A stretch of DNA of 64,000 nucleotides, taken from Candidatus Trichorickettsia mobilis. GTDB lineage: Bacteria; Pseudomonadota; Alphaproteobacteria; Rickettsiales; Rickettsiaceae. The DNA lies in NCBI RefSeq assembly GCF_034366785.1, contig NZ_CP112932.1, positions 868,001 through 932,000 on the forward strand, in the 5' to 3' direction. Below are positions 63,701 through 64,000 of the stretch, piece after piece (position 1 is the first letter of the stretch; every line of letters begins with the position of its first letter). The notes under the pieces are model-generated. The model saw nothing but the letters and a program-made list of their open reading frames with translations, was not told where the DNA came from and searched no databases. Made by a program: the position numbers and the translations under genes.

Positions 63701-64000
63701 ATGTATAAAATTTATTTTTTGCCCATTTTTATTATAGCCTTAATGTTAAGTGGGTGTATGCCAGCTATTTTTACTGGTGCTGTTAGCTCAACTATGGCTG
63801 TTGCTGGAGACCGGTCTGTCGGCACTGCAATTGATGATACCAAAATTGCTGCAAGAATTAAAGCTGACTTTGTAAAAAACAATTTTAGAGAATTATATAC
63901 TAAAATCTCCGTTAGCGTATTGAATGCTCGTGTTTTATATACAGGTACCGTTGATAAAGAAGAAGATATGCTAACTGCCGTACAAATCGCCTGGAATCAG
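63701..64000 (+). CDS. BON-domain lipoprotein, 3' end outside the window
   Basis: The frame from ATG 63701 is open to the window edge (100 codons). It has a lipoprotein signal peptide with lipobox LMLSGC and a mature part with SVGTAIDDTKIAARIKADFV, then ISVSVLNARVLYTGTVDKEE, the pattern of BON domains (OsmY/DolP-type). These outer-membrane-associated proteins help envelope stability in other bacteria. About 95 bases separate it from iscA, and no strong promoter was identified. Confidence 0.85.
   Translation, partial: MYKIYFLPIFIIALMLSGCMPAIFTGAVSSTMAVAGDRSVGTAIDDTKIAARIKADFVKNNFRELYTKISVSVLNARVLYTGTVDKEEDMLTAVQIAWNQ

Overview
This AT-rich window looks like the chromosome of a Rickettsiaceae bacterium (Rickettsiales, Alphaproteobacteria). 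The evidence is a giant rOmpB/Sca-type autotransporter with a Rickettsia-style beta-barrel, an Adr-like small surface barrel, the tandem iscR / cysteine desulfurase / iscS / iscU / iscA cluster, a GapR homolog, and many short palindromic elements of the kind called RPEs in Rickettsia. It is not a typical spotted-fever or typhus Rickettsia. It carries flagellar genes in three places (fliX; fliF-fliG-fliH-fliN; flhB), a complete potABCD polyamine importer, full-length glnA, a bicarbonate permease, a periplasmic-type carbonic anhydrase and a eukaryote-type fatty acid desaturase. That fits the flagellar-gene-bearing, often protist-associated Rickettsiaceae, but the genus cannot be fixed from the sequence alone.

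Layout. 1-7 kb is accessory: an ankyrin-repeat protein running in from the left edge, an HU/IHF protein, a desaturase, an IS481-type transposase remnant abutting a leucine-rich-repeat protein, and an SDR protein. 7-10.7 kb is the potABCD operon on the minus strand. 11-31 kb is mostly housekeeping: Adr-like barrel, pgeF-ccmC-fdxA, yaaA, aspS, brnQ, alr-mlaE, coaD, ffh, rimM-ccmA, interrupted by carbonic anhydrase and a short autotransporter. 31-38.5 kb holds acnA and the fliFGHN operon. 38.8-49.6 kb holds the SbtA-like permease, gapR, lspA with its lipoprotein neighbour, an M23 peptidase, the giant autotransporter, an ELM1-family protein and pal. 49.9-52.5 kb is flhB-rpe-kdsA. A frameshifted sodium:solute symporter, glnA and a LysE/MFS/LemA/TPM set follow. 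The window ends in the Fe-S assembly operon and the start of a BON-domain lipoprotein.

How the parts work together. FliF and FliG would form the MS ring and rotor, FliH the export ATPase regulator, FliN the C-ring, FlhB the export gate and FliX the assembly checkpoint. PotABCD, BrnQ, the symporter remnant, LysE and MFS proteins fit a host-dependent life based on uptake and exchange. KdsA, LspA, Pal, MlaE, the M23 peptidase and the barrels serve the envelope; CcmA and CcmC serve cytochrome c biogenesis; IscRSUA serves Fe-S assembly, with AcnA and FdxA as likely clients.

The most unusual structure is in the gaps. Most intergenic regions hold 65-200 bp palindromic elements from several families. 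Some families share internal sequence but have different terminal inverted repeats. They sit repeatedly on, or within a few bases of, the stop codons of neighbouring genes (SDR gene, acnA, pal, iscS-like, coaD, lysE-like, GS-like). No tRNA, rRNA, CRISPR array or prophage was seen.
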